NCBI RefSeq assembly: GCF_002975435.1
Contig: NZ_PCPT01000001.1
Coordinates: 558,001 to 622,000, forward strand
Reading direction: 5' to 3'
From: Arthrobacter sp. MYb227
Lineage (GTDB): Bacteria; Actinomycetota; Actinomycetes; Actinomycetales; Micrococcaceae
DNA: 64,000 nucleotides
Notes under the pieces: model-generated
The model's database searches: none
What the model saw: only the letters and a program-made list of their open reading frames with translations
What the model was told of the DNA's origin: nothing
Shown here: one piece after another, positions 17,639 through 27,467 of the stretch
How the letters are laid out: every line of letters begins with the position of its first letter
How positions within the stretch are numbered: position 1 is the first letter of the stretch
Position numbers and translations under genes: made by a program

Positions 17639-18735
17639 GCCACTTCCTCCCACTGCAACGCGTCAACAGCATCGAGAATGCGGTCAACCGACGGCAAGAA
17701 ATACTTTTCAAGCTTCGGCGGCGGGAATGGAGTATCAAACCCTGTCACGCGCAGCACGGGGGCTGCCAATGAATGGAAGCAACGCTCCTGAACCCGAGCA
17801 ACAATTTCGCTAGCAACCGAGGCAAAGCCCGGGGCTTCCGAAATCACTACCGCGCGTCCGGTCTTGCGGACCGATTCGCTAATCGTTGCATCATCGAAGG
17901 GCACGATCGTGCGCACATCAATGACTTCGAGGTTGCGCCCTTCCAGAGCTGCTGCCTCGGCTGCAGCAAGAGCCGTAGAAACCGAGGGACCATAGGCGAT
18001 CAATGTTGCATCTGTACCCGCGCGGGCGATGGCCGCCTTACCTTCGGTGGGTGGAACCATTGAGGTCTCATGGGACAGGCGCAGGGATTCAAGATCGACT
18101 TGTTCCTTGGTCCAGTAGAGCTTTTTGGGTTCCATGAAGACCACCGGGTCCGGAGAGTCGATGGCTTCACGCAACATCAGGTACGCGTCTTTAACCGTCG
18201 ACGGGGTGAAAACTTTCAATCCCGGCGTGTGTGCGTAGTAGGCCTCGGAGGAATCACAGTGGTGCTCAACTCCGCCAATGCCACCGGCATAGGGAATGCG
18301 GATGACCATGGGCAATGGCATCTTGCCCTTGGTGCGGTTGTGCATCTTGGCAACATGCGAGGCGATCTGCTCAAAGGCAGGATACGCGAAGGCATCGAAC
18401 TGCATTTCAATAACCGGGCGCATGCCATTCATTGCCATGCCAATGGCCATGCCCACAATGCCAGATTCTGCCAGCGGGGTATCAAAGCAACGCCCGGTAC
18501 CAAAGCGCTTGGTCAGCCCGTCGGTAATGCGGAAAACGCCACCGAGTACTCCAACGTCTTCGCCGAACATCAAGACAGCTGAGTCATGTTCCATGGCATC
18601 GGCAAGTGCCGTGTTCAGGGCCTTGGCAAAGGTTACCGACTGCACACCGGTGTTTGCTGTGCGTGCGGCCTGGGCTGCGGTTTCGGCGCTTACGTTGCCG
18701 TTAGCCGGGGATGAGGTGCTGATGCTCGGGCTCAC
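17635..18735 (-). CDS. Branched-chain 2-oxoacid dehydrogenase E1 beta subunit
   Basis: 366-residue transketolase-like beta subunit. Recognisable segments: LMFGEDVGVLGGVFRITDGL, DTPLAESGIVGMAIGMAMNG, EMQFDAFAYPAFEQIASHVA, VIRIPYAGGIGGVEHHCDSS and PVVFMEPKKLYW. The HCDSSEAYYAHTPGLKV stretch corresponds to the conserved HSQ(S)xE-type region of the family. GTG start overlapping the E1-alpha TGA (GTGA) with GAGGAGG upstream. With E1-alpha it decarboxylates branched 2-oxoacids from Val, Leu and Ile. The organism class uses the products as primers for iso and anteiso fatty acids. Confidence 0.9.
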   Translation of the reverse strand: MSPSISTSSPANGNVSAETAAQAARTANTGVQSVTFAKALNTALADAMEHDSAVLMFGEDVGVLGGVFRITDGLTKRFGTGRCFDTPLAESGIVGMAIGMAMNGMRPVIEMQFDAFAYPAFEQIASHVAKMHNRTKGKMPLPMVIRIPYAGGIGGVEHHCDSSEAYYAHTPGLKVFTPSTVKDAYLMLREAIDSPDPVVFMEPKKLYWTKEQVDLESLRLSHETSMVPPTEGKAAIARAGTDATLIAYGPSVSTALAAAEAAALEGRNLEVIDVRTIVPFDDATISESVRKTGRAVVISEAPGFASVASEIVARVQERCFHSLAAPVLRVTGFDTPFPPPKLEKYFLPSVDRILDAVDALQWEEVA

Positions 18736-19901
18736 TTGGTGTCCTCCTCGCGGGCGAGTTCGTCGGCAAGCATGTGTGCCTGCTCGGTTAGCTGAGTGGT
18801 GGGGCTCGAAAAGACGTAGGCGAAAAGCTCGGCCGGATCCGGAGTTTCTTCCGAGTTCATTCCATCGCGCAGCGTCTTGGCCACTGCCTCGGCACTTGCG
18901 GTGATGCGTTCTTCTGCTGCCTCGGTGAGCAAGCCTGCATCGGCTAGGTAGCTACGCATGCGGGTCAGCGGGTCCTTGGCAATCCAGGCCTGCACCTCGG
19001 CGTCTTCGCGGTAACGCGTTGCGTCATCGGCGTTGGTGTGTGCCTGCATCCGGTAGGTATGCGCCTCAACAAGGAGCGGACCGTTTCCTTCGCGGGCAAG
19101 ACGCACGGCTCGGCCCAAGACCGCAAGCAGCGCGACAAGGTCATTGCCGTCTACACGTTCACCGGCCATGCCGTAGCCAACCGCCTTGTGCGCCAGCGAT
19201 GGAGCAACGGACTGCTGGGAAAGTGGGACGGAGATTGCGTACTGGTTGTTCTGCACGAAAAAGATCACCGGTAGGTTGAAAACTGCTGCGAAGTTCAGTG
19301 CTTCATGGAAGTCGCCCTCGGAGGTAGCACCGTCACCGCACATGGCAAGAACCACTGTGTCTTCGCCGCGCAGTTTGGCAGCGTGTGCGACACCAACAGC
19401 GTGTAGGAGCTGGGTGGTCAGTGGGGTGGCTTGGACGGAGACCTTGTACTGGTTGGGGTCGTAGCCGCTGTGCCAGTCGCCGCGGAAGCTCGTCATGACT
19501 TCCATGGGGGCAACGCCCTTGGCCATCACCGCAACCGAGTCGCGGTAGGTGGGGAACATCCAGTCGTCTTCACCCAGACACAGGGCCGCTGCCACCTGGC
19601 AGGCTTCCTGCCCGTGGCTCGAGGGGTAGACAGCCATGCGTCCCTGACGGACCAGTGCGGAGTTTTGGTCGTTGACGCGGCGGCCGATCACCAGTTGTTC
19701 GTAGGCCGCGAGCAGCGCGGCAGGGCTTGGCAACGGGTATTCGTGTCCCGGCTCGGCGCCTTGCTGGCCAGCCGGGTGCAACTTTCCATTGACGTCAAGC
19801 ATGTGAATTTCGGTTCGGGCCGGGAGCATGTAGTCCTCCGGGGTAATACCGAACTTGCTGCTCACCTGCTCCATTGCTTCGCGCGATTCGTTGATGGTCA
19901 C
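18732..19901 (-). CDS. Branched-chain 2-oxoacid dehydrogenase E1 alpha subunit
   Basis: 389 residues. The GTG at 19901 is chosen because AGAAAGG lies eight bases upstream; the long upstream open frame has no family similarity. ThDP-binding marks: YPSSHGQEACQVAAALCL, MFPTYRDSVAVMAKGV, then the GDGATSEGDFHEALNFAAVF motif (GDG ... N, completed by VQNNQYAIS), and the loop LLVEAHTYRMQAHTNADDAT. The sequence is nearer to branched-chain than to pyruvate E1 alpha, and the neighbouring Lrp regulator agrees. First gene of the three-gene operon, divergent from the regulator across 219 bases. That gap contains a TTTCG/CGAAA inverted repeat (19986-19999). Confidence 0.9.
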   Translation of the reverse strand: MTINESREAMEQVSSKFGITPEDYMLPARTEIHMLDVNGKLHPAGQQGAEPGHEYPLPSPAALLAAYEQLVIGRRVNDQNSALVRQGRMAVYPSSHGQEACQVAAALCLGEDDWMFPTYRDSVAVMAKGVAPMEVMTSFRGDWHSGYDPNQYKVSVQATPLTTQLLHAVGVAHAAKLRGEDTVVLAMCGDGATSEGDFHEALNFAAVFNLPVIFFVQNNQYAISVPLSQQSVAPSLAHKAVGYGMAGERVDGNDLVALLAVLGRAVRLAREGNGPLLVEAHTYRMQAHTNADDATRYREDAEVQAWIAKDPLTRMRSYLADAGLLTEAAEERITASAEAVAKTLRDGMNSEETPDPAELFAYVFSSPTTQLTEQAHMLADELAREEDTK

Positions 19902-20120
19902 GGTCCACGCCTTTCTACTCTTGGGGTGACATCTGAGCAAACCTTGAGGGTTTGACCCGAGGCCATTTCTTAACTCAATTATGGGTTTCGCTACCGAAAT
20001 GTATCCAGCTTCACGAAATATTCTGGAAAAGTGGGCATGAGATCGATAGTCTTGTAGACAGAATGAAAATGTGACCGTCACTACATGATGGTTTTTAGAC
20101 AAAGCAGATAGAGGCATTTA

Positions 20121-20570
20121 ATGGAGACTCCCCCCGTTCGGCTTGATGACGTGGATCGTCGCATCCTTGAAGAGCTCACCAGAGATGGTCGTCAGTCCGT
20201 CACCACGGTCGCACAAAAGGTCCACGTCTCCCGTGCGCACGCCTACTCCCGCATCAATCGGCTGCAGGAAGAGGGTGTGATCACCAGGTATACGGCGGTG
20301 ATCGATCCACTGCGCGCCGGGTTACGCGCCAGTGCCTACGTAACGCTGAAATTGCGCCAGCATTCGTGGCGTGAGCTGCGTGAACGGCTTGCCCTGATGC
20401 CAGAAGTCCACCACGTGGGATTGGTAGGTGGAAATTTCGATGTCATCTTACTGGTGCGCGCCAAGGACAATGTTGATTTACGCCGCGTGATCTTTGAGCA
20501 GATCCAGGCCATGCCCGGAGTCTTGGACACTCAAACCTTCCTGATCTTCGAAGATGTAGACACTCGCTAG
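20121..20570 (+). CDS. Lrp/AsnC family transcriptional regulator, probable regulator of the bkd operon
   Basis: 149 residues: an N-terminal HTH (RLDDVDRRILEELTRDGRQS then VTTVAQKVHVSRAHAYSRIN, about residues 6-50) and a C-terminal RAM ligand-binding domain with GLVGGNFDVILLVRAKD. AGAGG precedes the ATG. Divergent placement against the bkd operon matches BkdR of other bacteria, which senses branched-chain amino acids; that role is inferred from position and family. Lrp proteins form octamers and bind several AT-rich sites; no single operator stands out in the intergenic region. Confidence 0.87.
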   Translation: METPPVRLDDVDRRILEELTRDGRQSVTTVAQKVHVSRAHAYSRINRLQEEGVITRYTAVIDPLRAGLRASAYVTLKLRQHSWRELRERLALMPEVHHVGLVGGNFDVILLVRAKDNVDLRRVIFEQIQAMPGVLDTQTFLIFEDVDTR

Positions 20571-20640
20571 TCGACACACCTTGCGATAGGGTATTCCCAA
20601 TGACTCATGAGTGGTTGTACAGAACACGAAGGTTTCCGCC

Positions 20641-21936
20641 GTGGAGCAACAGTCCAAAGATGTAGTAACGTCAGCATCGACTGCGCCGCAGGAACCGCTT
20701 TTGCGGAACCGCCAAGGTTTTTCAACGCTGATGATTTCGTTGGGATTCGGAGCAATCTCCTCGGGCATCCTCAATGTTGCAGATGACTTAGTGGCGATCT
20801 ATGCACTTGGTGCTAGCGCAACCCAGATCGGGATACTAAACGCTGCCGGTTCCTTGACGTTCCTTTTCTTCGCGATCCCCGCAGGTATGTTCTTGGATCG
20901 AGTCAATCGGATCAAAGTCATGATCGTGGCACAGTGCGCCGCAGGGTTGGCGATTTTCTCGGTCCCTATCTGTTGGGCTCTGGGCGTGCTGAGTTACCCG
21001 CAACTCGTCGCAGTTTCTTTCTTAGGCGGCATCGCTGGGATGCTCTGGAGCATGGGCGCCGGCTCAACCTTGCCAGCCCTTGTTGGCAAAGACTTACTCT
21101 CCAGCGCCTACGCGCGCAAAGAAACCGTCGAAACATCAATAGGGATCGTTGCCCCAGGGTTTGCCGGGCTATTGATTGCCGTGATTTCTGCACCGTTCAC
21201 GCTGCTGGTTGCGGCAATCGCCAACGTTCTTGCAGCGCTATCCCTCATATTCGGACTAGGAAAACTTTCCGGTCCTGCTACCGAGGTCTCCGGTGCGTCA
21301 GAACGTTTATCGTTCAAACAATCCTTTAGCGAGGGCTGGAGGTTTACGCTCACCAAACCGCTGATTCGAGCGCTCATAGCTTCTTCGTCAGTCACCAATA
21401 TGGGTCTGGCTTTTGGCTCGGCACTGGAAACGATCTACTTCGTGAAGATCTTGGGATTCTCGCCGCAGACCATTGGGCTACTCATTTCTACAGTTGCGGT
21501 CGGCGGCCTCCTTGGCTCTCTGGTGGTTCCGTGGCTTGTGGGCAAGCTTGGTGAACACAAGACCTTGGCATTGTCGGTGCTTAGCCTTCCCCTAGCAGTA
21601 GTCCTCATTCCGTTGGCCGCAATGTTCCCTACCGCGGCAGTGATCCTTGTCGTTGGAAACGCAGTTTTATACAACGCACTGATGGTTTCCTACAACGCGA
21701 CGGCCTACGGGCTGCTGGCAGGGCTCACACCCAACGAGATGATGGGCAGGCAGCAAGGTTTCCGGCTCGTGTTCACCATGGGACCTGTTCCCTTATTTGG
21801 AATCATCGGCGGCCTAACCGGGGACGCACTGGGATTGCAAAATGCGACGTGGATATGGGTAGGGATCACCGCCTGTGCAGCGGTTCCACTCTTCTCTCTC
21901 TTACGATCGCGTCGACCCGTCAAGACGCAAAGCTAG
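20641..21936 (+). CDS. MFS transporter
   Basis: 431 residues. The GTG at 20641 is chosen since GAAGG lies eight bases before it. Twelve hydrophobic segments; the inter-helix loop [18 protein letters not shown] is the variant of the MFS motif A seen in the MFS_3/enterobactin-exporter group, and the mid-protein cytosolic loop is [20 protein letters not shown]. The family exports small molecules. It ends with a four-base overlap against the convergent XRE gene. Substrate unknown. Confidence 0.82.
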   Translation: MEQQSKDVVTSASTAPQEPLLRNRQGFSTLMISLGFGAISSGILNVADDLVAIYALGASATQIGILNAAGSLTFLFFAIPAGMFLDRVNRIKVMIVAQCAAGLAIFSVPICWALGVLSYPQLVAVSFLGGIAGMLWSMGAGSTLPALVGKDLLSSAYARKETVETSIGIVAPGFAGLLIAVISAPFTLLVAAIANVLAALSLIFGLGKLSGPATEVSGASERLSFKQSFSEGWRFTLTKPLIRALIASSSVTNMGLAFGSALETIYFVKILGFSPQTIGLLISTVAVGGLLGSLVVPWLVGKLGEHKTLALSVLSLPLAVVLIPLAAMFPTAAVILVVGNAVLYNALMVSYNATAYGLLAGLTPNEMMGRQQGFRLVFTMGPVPLFGIIGGLTGDALGLQNATWIWVGITACAAVPLFSLLRSRRPVKTQS

Positions 21937-22166
21937 CGAAAATCATTCTTGTCGGGCGTGTAGCTAAAAACTCTGTCTAGTGGTTGCTCCAGCACCTGCG
22001 CAATGAGAAAGGCCGCCTCCAGGGAAGGAGAATATTTGCCTTGCTCAATGGCAATGATCGTTTGTCGGGTGACGCCCACTGCCTCGGCAAGTTCGGCCTG
22101 AGTCATGTTCTCTCGCGAGGCACGTAACTCCCTCATGGAGTTACCCAGCCTTCCCCTTTTTATCAT
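21933..22166 (-). CDS. Short XRE-family HTH regulator
   Basis: 77 residues, almost entirely a Cro/C1 helix-turn-helix: [20 protein letters not shown] followed by [20 protein letters not shown], and a short tail. The ATG at 22166 overlaps the stop of the upstream membrane-protein gene (ATGA), so the two are co-translated. Small regulators of this kind with an integral membrane partner recur in Gram-positive genomes; the regulator usually represses its own operon. Confidence 0.85.
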   Translation of the reverse strand: MIKRGRLGNSMRELRASRENMTQAELAEAVGVTRQTIIAIEQGKYSPSLEAAFLIAQVLEQPLDRVFSYTPDKNDFR

Positions 22167-22600
22167 GCTGCTAGACCGCGTCGATAGCCACTTATTTGCG
22201 TCCAAGCGCCGGACAGTAGTGCCAGGATAAATCCACTCGCCATTACCGTGGCGATCCAAAAGTATGCGGCACCGGTAAAGACCAAAGACAAGACGATGAC
22301 ACAAGCGAAGGAAAGAATCTGGAATTTGATCTGGTCAGCTCGTCGAGCGATGTCACGGTCACGTTCATCCGCGCCCTGGGCATTATATTCATCGCGGAAG
22401 TGCAGGACCGTCTGTACGACGAAGACGGGGATCGCCATCAGCAGAAGGCAACCAACCATTGCAATTGAATAGTTGGCCTCCCCCACCGGTTGTTCACTGA
22501 GAACGTGGAGCAGCACCACGCCGACAAAGGAAACCATTCCTGCGATACCGGCCAGCAAAGTCGTCCAGGCAATCTTTTCTTGGTCAGACATATTTGCCAC
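22163..22600 (-). CDS. Four-helix membrane protein paired with the XRE regulator
   Basis: 145 residues with four hydrophobic helices (about 11-30, 45-64, 94-113, 115-135) and a charged cytoplasmic loop [20 protein letters not shown] between helices 2 and 3. TAGGAG lies upstream of the ATG. Similar small membrane proteins are found next to XRE regulators, but no biochemical role is known to me. First gene of the pair. Confidence 0.75.
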   Translation of the reverse strand: MANMSDQEKIAWTTLLAGIAGMVSFVGVVLLHVLSEQPVGEANYSIAMVGCLLLMAIPVFVVQTVLHFRDEYNAQGADERDRDIARRADQIKFQILSFACVIVLSLVFTGAAYFWIATVMASGFILALLSGAWTQISGYRRGLAA

Positions 22601-22685
22601 TCCTAGATGTCAAAAACTCTTTACTTTAGAGCGTAGTTAGGGCGTTAGCCCATGTAAAGGATTATTGACATTTTGGTTAGTTTTC

Positions 22686-22735
22686 AAAAAACGACAGGAG
22701 GGCACCTGCACTAATTCAGTGTCGGCACCCTCCTG
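22686..22735 (-). terminator. Terminator after the paaG-like gene
   Basis: CAGGAGGG (22695-22702) pairs with CCCTCCTG (22728-22735); on the minus strand the stem is followed by GTCG and six U residues (22691-22686). It lies just past the isomerase stop at 22755. Confidence 0.8.
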
Positions 22736-22754
22736 CTCAGAGCGGCGGAAGAAT

Positions 22755-23534
22755 TTATCCCTTAAATACCGGCTTACGCTTTTCTTGGAAGGCTAAGAAA
22801 CCCTCGGCATAGTCTTCGGTAGCGCACAGATCGGCCTGGGCCTGATTCTCATTGGCCATCGAATCCCAAAGCCCCAATCGAGCATCACGAATCTCAGCAA
22901 CAAGTTCCTTAGAAGCCCTGAAGGCTTCGGTGGCACCGGTAGCAACCTTGGCAACAATGGCACGGGTGTCTTCCAGTAGTTTCTCTGCCGGCATGGAACG
23001 CGAGAAGAGCCCGGAGCGCACTGCCTCGGCACCACTCATGAGTTCCGCGGTATAGATCAGATCCAGGGTTCTGTGTGACCCCAGACGTTCGGTAAATAGC
23101 CAGTGGCCGCCAGAGTCCAAGGTCGCCCCAAGGTTGGCAAATGGCGAGCCGATCTTCGCATTCTCAGCAACATAGACGACATCGGAAGCAATCGCCAGGC
23201 CTAGCCCAACACCGAGGCAGGCACCCTGAACCGCGGCAAACGTAGGGGCAGGGAACGAGGCCATTTTGGCAAGTAGCGGCTGTACTTTTCCGCCCAGATA
23301 CCCAATGACATCATCATTGGCAGGGTTGACGCCGGAAATATCGCGCCCAGCACAGAATCCGCGGCCTTCGCCTCGCAGGAGAAGCGCACGTACCTCACCA
23401 GTTTCAACTCCTTCGGCGGCCTTGTCATAGGCTGCTTCGAGTTCGGCAAGTGCAGATTCATCGAGGGAATTCATTTTGTGTGGGGCGTTGAGCACGATTT
23501 CTGCCACGCCGCCGGAAATATTTAGTTCAATCAT
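22755..23534 (-). CDS. Enoyl-CoA hydratase/isomerase, PaaG-like
   Basis: 259-residue crotonase. The ATG at 23534 has AGAGGA upstream. Oxyanion-hole segments GRGFCAGRDISG and VQGACLGVGLGLAIASD are present; the catalytic region reads GATLDSGGHWLFTERLG, with Asp where PaaG has its key Asp and without the Glu of true hydratases, so 1,2-epoxyphenylacetyl-CoA isomerase (PaaG) is favoured over PaaF. It lies 78 bases downstream of paaE on the same strand, consistent with isomerising the epoxide to oxepin-CoA made ready for PaaZ. PaaF-type hydration remains an alternative. Confidence 0.78.
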   Translation of the reverse strand: MIELNISGGVAEIVLNAPHKMNSLDESALAELEAAYDKAAEGVETGEVRALLLRGEGRGFCAGRDISGVNPANDDVIGYLGGKVQPLLAKMASFPAPTFAAVQGACLGVGLGLAIASDVVYVAENAKIGSPFANLGATLDSGGHWLFTERLGSHRTLDLIYTAELMSGAEAVRSGLFSRSMPAEKLLEDTRAIVAKVATGATEAFRASKELVAEIRDARLGLWDSMANENQAQADLCATEDYAEGFLAFQEKRKPVFKG

Positions 23535-23612
23535 CCGGTCCTCTTTTCGAGTTGCTATGAGTGAAGGGCCCATCCGCCGATCGTGGATGAACCCTTTCCC
23601 CAGAGAAAATAT

Positions 23613-24782
23613 TTAGGCGTCGTAGTCGACCAAAACGCTATCGCTGGTGGGACGTGACTGGCAGGTCAATACATAACCCTTTTCAATCTCGTCCGGCTCC
23701 AGTGCATAGTTCTCGTCCATGTCCACGGTACCGGTGATGACTTTCGCGCGGCAGGTGCCACACACACCGCCCGCGCAAGCGAATGGAACATCGGGACGTA
23801 CGCGAAGTGCAGCATTAAGAATGGTCTCGCGAGCCTTGACAGGGCTCTTGACTTCACCTTGCAGACCGTCGAGTTTGAAGGAAATGTCGAAGCTTTCATC
23901 ACCCTCATCAATAATGACCGGGCGGCCAATATGCCCTTCGGGGCGGTTTGGTTCGCCGGTGCTAAAGAGCTCAAAGCGCACCTTTTCGGCGGCAACGCCC
24001 TGACCGCTGAGGTTATCGCGAACCAATTGGACAAGTTCGAACGGCCCGCAGAGGAACCATTCATCAACCGCCGAGGTGCGAATCACTGTGCTGAGCATGG
24101 TGTCAAGCTTTTCCGAGTCAATACGCCCGGAGAGTAGGGGCGAAATACGCTGTTCACGGCTCAAAACGTGGTGCAGGGCAAAACGTGCCGGGTAGCGGTC
24201 TTTGAGGTCGGCAAGTTCTTCGAGGAACATGACATCCATCGCTGCCTTGTTCGCGTAGATCAGATCGAAGCGAGTGGTTTCGTTTGCGGCAAGCACTGTA
24301 CGTGCAATGGCGATGACCGGGGTGATACCCGAGCCTGCTGCTACGGCGACAAAGTTGTTTTCATTGTCCGTATCAATAGATTCCGGGTCATTCATTCCAG
24401 TCATCTTATGCTTGGAAATGAAGGCACCTGCCGGGCTCATCACATCGATCTCGTCCCCGGCCACCAGCGACTCGTTGGCCCAGGTGGAGAAGATGCCGCC
24501 GAGGTCACGTTTGATGGCTACGCGAATTTCTCCGCGCACCGGAGCTGCACAGATCGAGTAGCTGCGGCGTAGCTCAAAGGGGTTTCCCTCATCATCGGGA
24601 AGTTCCTTGCGCAGGGCAACATATTGGCCTGCCACGTAGTCATACTGATCGGCAAGTTCTTCGGGGACCGCAAAGGTCACCTCAATGGCTTCGGCGGTGA
24701 GCCGTCGCACCTCGGCTACCTTCAATGTATGAAAGGTAGCCCGACGGCGGGTTGTATCCGGTGTGGCAGCTGTTTCTGTCAT
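23613..24782 (-). CDS. paaE: Phenylacetyl-CoA 1,2-epoxidase reductase subunit
   Basis: 389 residues: an N-terminal FAD domain with RRSYSICAAP (FAD-binding RxYS motif near residue 72), an NAD(P)H domain with AAGSGITPVIAIA, and a C-terminal plant-type [2Fe-2S] ferredoxin domain with CAGGVCGTCRAKV and a fourth Cys in VLTCQSRPTSDS. It passes electrons from NADPH to the PaaAC diiron oxygenase. The ATG overlaps the paaD stop (ATGA). Last of the five paaABCDE genes. Confidence 0.94.
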   Translation of the reverse strand: MTETAATPDTTRRRATFHTLKVAEVRRLTAEAIEVTFAVPEELADQYDYVAGQYVALRKELPDDEGNPFELRRSYSICAAPVRGEIRVAIKRDLGGIFSTWANESLVAGDEIDVMSPAGAFISKHKMTGMNDPESIDTDNENNFVAVAAGSGITPVIAIARTVLAANETTRFDLIYANKAAMDVMFLEELADLKDRYPARFALHHVLSREQRISPLLSGRIDSEKLDTMLSTVIRTSAVDEWFLCGPFELVQLVRDNLSGQGVAAEKVRFELFSTGEPNRPEGHIGRPVIIDEGDESFDISFKLDGLQGEVKSPVKARETILNAALRVRPDVPFACAGGVCGTCRAKVITGTVDMDENYALEPDEIEKGYVLTCQSRPTSDSVLVDYDA

Positions 24783-25267
24783 GAGAGCACCTTGAAGTAA
24801 TCAAAGGGTTCCAAACAATCCTTGCAAGAGTAAAAAGCCTTGCAGGCGGTGGAACCAAAGCGGGAAAGTTCTTTGGTATTCAGTGAGTGGCACAGTGGGC
24901 ATTTGACCGACATGCCAAGGGTTACAGTCCCTCGATGTCCCTTCCCGGTGGGTGGGGCAATGCCATACTCCTCGAGCTTGACCTTGCCGGATTCACTCAT
25001 CCAGTCGGTGGTCCAGGCCGGGGATAGCACTAGGTCAACACTTACCTTGTCAAAACCTTCGGCATTGAAAGCAATGCCGAGATCTTCGGTAATAGCATCC
25101 ATGGCAGGGCACCCCGAATACGTGGGTGTGATTGTCACATGGACGGTGCCTTCGGTGTCTAGCTGCACCGAGCGTAGGATTCCAAGGTCCGCAATAGTGA
25201 GAACGGGAATCTCTGGATCCGTGACCCCTGAGGCGATTTCGAGCAGACGCTCGGTGGAAACAGACAC
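24779..25267 (-). CDS. paaD: Phenylacetyl-CoA epoxidase assembly protein
   Basis: 162 residues. The N-terminal MIP18/DUF59 domain shows VTDPEIPVLTIADLGILRSV and PTYSGCPAMDAI with its conserved Cys; the C-terminal part has a zinc-finger-like set CPLCHS ... CKAFYSCKDC. PaaD is required for maturation of the Fe-S or diiron parts of the epoxidase. GTG start; AGAGG is 10 bases upstream. It lies between paaC and paaE in the usual order. Confidence 0.92.
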   Translation of the reverse strand: MSVSTERLLEIASGVTDPEIPVLTIADLGILRSVQLDTEGTVHVTITPTYSGCPAMDAITEDLGIAFNAEGFDKVSVDLVLSPAWTTDWMSESGKVKLEEYGIAPPTGKGHRGTVTLGMSVKCPLCHSLNTKELSRFGSTACKAFYSCKDCLEPFDYFKVLS

Positions 25268-25291
25268 TGTGTATTGGCCTCTTTCTTTTCG

Positions 25292-26152
25292 TTACCAGGT
25301 GGCGCCGGGGTGTTTGCGAGCCAGGACCTGCATTTCAGCGAGGATGAATCCCATGTGCTCGCTGGGCTGGCCCTGGCGACCGAAGCTCATGGCAGAGCCG
25401 GTCTTGGGAATTTCCAGTTCGGCATCTGCCAGAACTGCATTGATTTCTTCATCCCAGGCAGCACGCAGTGTCGACGGACGAACTCCGGCATCGCCGAGCT
25501 CATCGTAAAGCGGCTCGTCCTTGAACATCTCATCAACATACGGCCAAAGGATTTCCATCGCGTGGCGCATCTTTTCGGCCGACTCCTCGGTACCTAGGCC
25601 GAGGCGCAAGGTCCACTGGATTGCGTGATCTCGATGGTAGTCAACTTCTTTGACTGCCTTGGCACAGATCGCGGCGATGGTTTCATCGCTTGACTTCAGC
25701 AACTCGGTATAGAGCAGGTGCTGGAAAATCGAGACGATCAGCTGACGCATGATCGTCACACCGAAGTGCCCATTGGGCTGCTGGACGATGTGCAGGGCTG
25801 TGAACTCTTCTTCCTCACGGAAGTAGGCAAGATCGTCCTCCGTCTTATCCCAGGCGAGTGCCGCATAGGAAAGGAACGATCGGGCATGGCCCAACTGGTC
25901 GAGGGCAATATTGCCCAAGGCAATATCTTCTTCAAGCTCCGGCCCGCGTGAAATCCAGTGTGAAAGACGCTGAGCTAAGATCAGCGCATCATCACCCAAG
26001 CGCAAGGCATACTGGGCGTTGGCTTCACTTGGCACTGCCTTTTGAATGGCAATGTCTTCCGGGCGCAGTGCATTACCCGGGGTGACGCGGGTTGCCGAAG
26101 CGCTGGAGTCGCCAAAGCTATCCAACGAGTGATCAGTCTTCTGGGTGCTCAC
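25292..26152 (-). CDS. paaC: Phenylacetyl-CoA 1,2-epoxidase structural subunit
   Basis: 286-residue ferritin-like protein that pairs with PaaA but lacks a complete diiron site. Typical segments: YALRLGDDALILAQRLSHWI, LEEDIALGNIALDQLGHARS, KAVKEVDYHRDHAIQWTLRL and HMGFILAEMQVLARKHPGA at the end. The GTG start overlaps the paaB stop (GTGA), so it is co-translated. Confidence 0.94.
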   Translation of the reverse strand: MSTQKTDHSLDSFGDSSASATRVTPGNALRPEDIAIQKAVPSEANAQYALRLGDDALILAQRLSHWISRGPELEEDIALGNIALDQLGHARSFLSYAALAWDKTEDDLAYFREEEEFTALHIVQQPNGHFGVTIMRQLIVSIFQHLLYTELLKSSDETIAAICAKAVKEVDYHRDHAIQWTLRLGLGTEESAEKMRHAMEILWPYVDEMFKDEPLYDELGDAGVRPSTLRAAWDEEINAVLADAELEIPKTGSAMSFGRQGQPSEHMGFILAEMQVLARKHPGATW

Positions 26153-26442
26153 AGGTGCTTCACGCCCTCACTCTTGGTGTAGTACGTTGCGTGGCGGTAA
26201 TCCTTACCCTGCGGGGATTCAAAGAACTGTCCCTTGGCATCCGGATCCGAGGCAACGATGTCGTTGGAGCTCACGATCCACAGAGAGACACCCTCATTGC
26301 GACGAGTGTAAAGATCGCGGGCATTACGCAATGCCATGTCCTTATCCGGAGCGTGCAGGGAGCCTGCGTGGACATGCGAAAGACCGCGTGACGAACGAAC
26401 AAATACTTCCCAGAGCGGCCAGGCGCTATTTTTTTCACTCAT
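26149..26442 (-). CDS. paaB: Phenylacetyl-CoA 1,2-epoxidase subunit B
   Basis: 97-residue small subunit that bridges PaaAC units. It shows the family core WPLWEVFVRSSRGLSHVHAG then SLHAPDKDMALRNARDLYTR and EGVSLWIV. Position between paaA (three-base gap) and paaC (four-base overlap) is as in other organisms. Confidence 0.94.
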   Translation of the reverse strand: MSEKNSAWPLWEVFVRSSRGLSHVHAGSLHAPDKDMALRNARDLYTRRNEGVSLWIVSSNDIVASDPDAKGQFFESPQGKDYRHATYYTKSEGVKHL

Positions 26443-26445
26443 TGT

Positions 26446-27444
26446 TTAGGCAACCTCAGTCTTTCGAGCCATCTTCGCTGCGTATGCAGCTGCTGCTTCA
26501 CGAACCCAAGCGCCATCGCGGTGGGCTTCACGGCGACGTTCCATGCGCTGTGCGTTCAGTGGTCCGTTACCGAAAATCACTGCTTTGAACTCTTCCCAGT
26601 CAAGATCCATGTGAATCCACTGACCGGTCTCTTCATCAAAGCGAAGTTCCGGATCCGGCAGGGTAAGTCCAAGGACCTTAACCTGCTCCGCGATCATTCC
26701 AACGAAACGCTGGCGTAACTCGTCGTTGGAGAAACGCTTGATCTTCCACTCCATTGACTGCTTGGAGTTTGGTGAGTCGTCATCCGGTGGGCCAAACATC
26801 ATCAGGGATGGTGCGTAGAAACGGTTGATTGCTTCCTGGGCCATCTTCTTCTGAGCTTCGGATCCCTGAGAGAGTTCCAGTAGGATTTCGAATCCCTGGC
26901 GCTGGTGGAAGGACTCTTCCTTACAGACACGCACCATAGCTCGGCCATAGGGGCCGAAGGATGCTCGGCACAGTGGCACTTGGTTGGCGATTGCCGCACC
27001 ATCTACCAGCCAGCCGATCGCACCCATATCTGCCCAGGAACGTGCCGGGTAGTTGAAGATCGAGGAGTACTTGGCTCGACCTGTAAGCAGCTGGTCGTTG
27101 AGCTCGTCACGTCCGGTGCCGAGAGTTTCTGCGGCCGAGTACAGGTACAGGCCGTGGCCTGCTTCGTCCTGAACCTTGGCCATCAAGATGGCCTTACGCT
27201 TTAGCGACGGGGCACGGGTAATCCAGTTAGCTTCTGGTTGCATTCCAATGATCTCGGAGTGCGCGTGCTGGGAAATCTGACGCGTCAAAGTCTTTCGGTA
27301 TGCCTCGGGCATCCAATCGCGTGGTTCGATACGCGAATCTTCGGCAATAATCGCTTCAAAGCGATCCTTGCCGGCCTGCTCCTCAGGAGAAAGTACCGCG
27401 GATAGTTTTCCGCCGCTTTCATTCTGTGCAGCCATAGTGCTCAC
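26446..27444 (-). CDS. paaA: Phenylacetyl-CoA 1,2-epoxidase catalytic subunit
   Basis: 332-residue diiron oxygenase subunit that epoxidises the ring of phenylacetyl-CoA. Iron-ligand helices are visible: [20 protein letters not shown] (ExxH type) and [20 protein letters not shown] (E(E)xxH), together with the [20 protein letters not shown] segment near residue 60. GAGGTGAG precedes the ATG. First gene of paaABCDE, expressed from the PaaR-type promoter just upstream. Confidence 0.95.
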   Translation of the reverse strand: MSTMAAQNESGGKLSAVLSPEEQAGKDRFEAIIAEDSRIEPRDWMPEAYRKTLTRQISQHAHSEIIGMQPEANWITRAPSLKRKAILMAKVQDEAGHGLYLYSAAETLGTGRDELNDQLLTGRAKYSSIFNYPARSWADMGAIGWLVDGAAIANQVPLCRASFGPYGRAMVRVCKEESFHQRQGFEILLELSQGSEAQKKMAQEAINRFYAPSLMMFGPPDDDSPNSKQSMEWKIKRFSNDELRQRFVGMIAEQVKVLGLTLPDPELRFDEETGQWIHMDLDWEEFKAVIFGNGPLNAQRMERRREAHRDGAWVREAAAAYAAKMARKTEVA

Positions 27445-27467
27445 CTCACTGTGACAAATTTATATTT

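Noticed and set aside
19902-20117. Long N-terminal extension of E1 alpha
   Set aside because: Residues do not match the family and cover the divergent control region; GTG 19901 has a good site.
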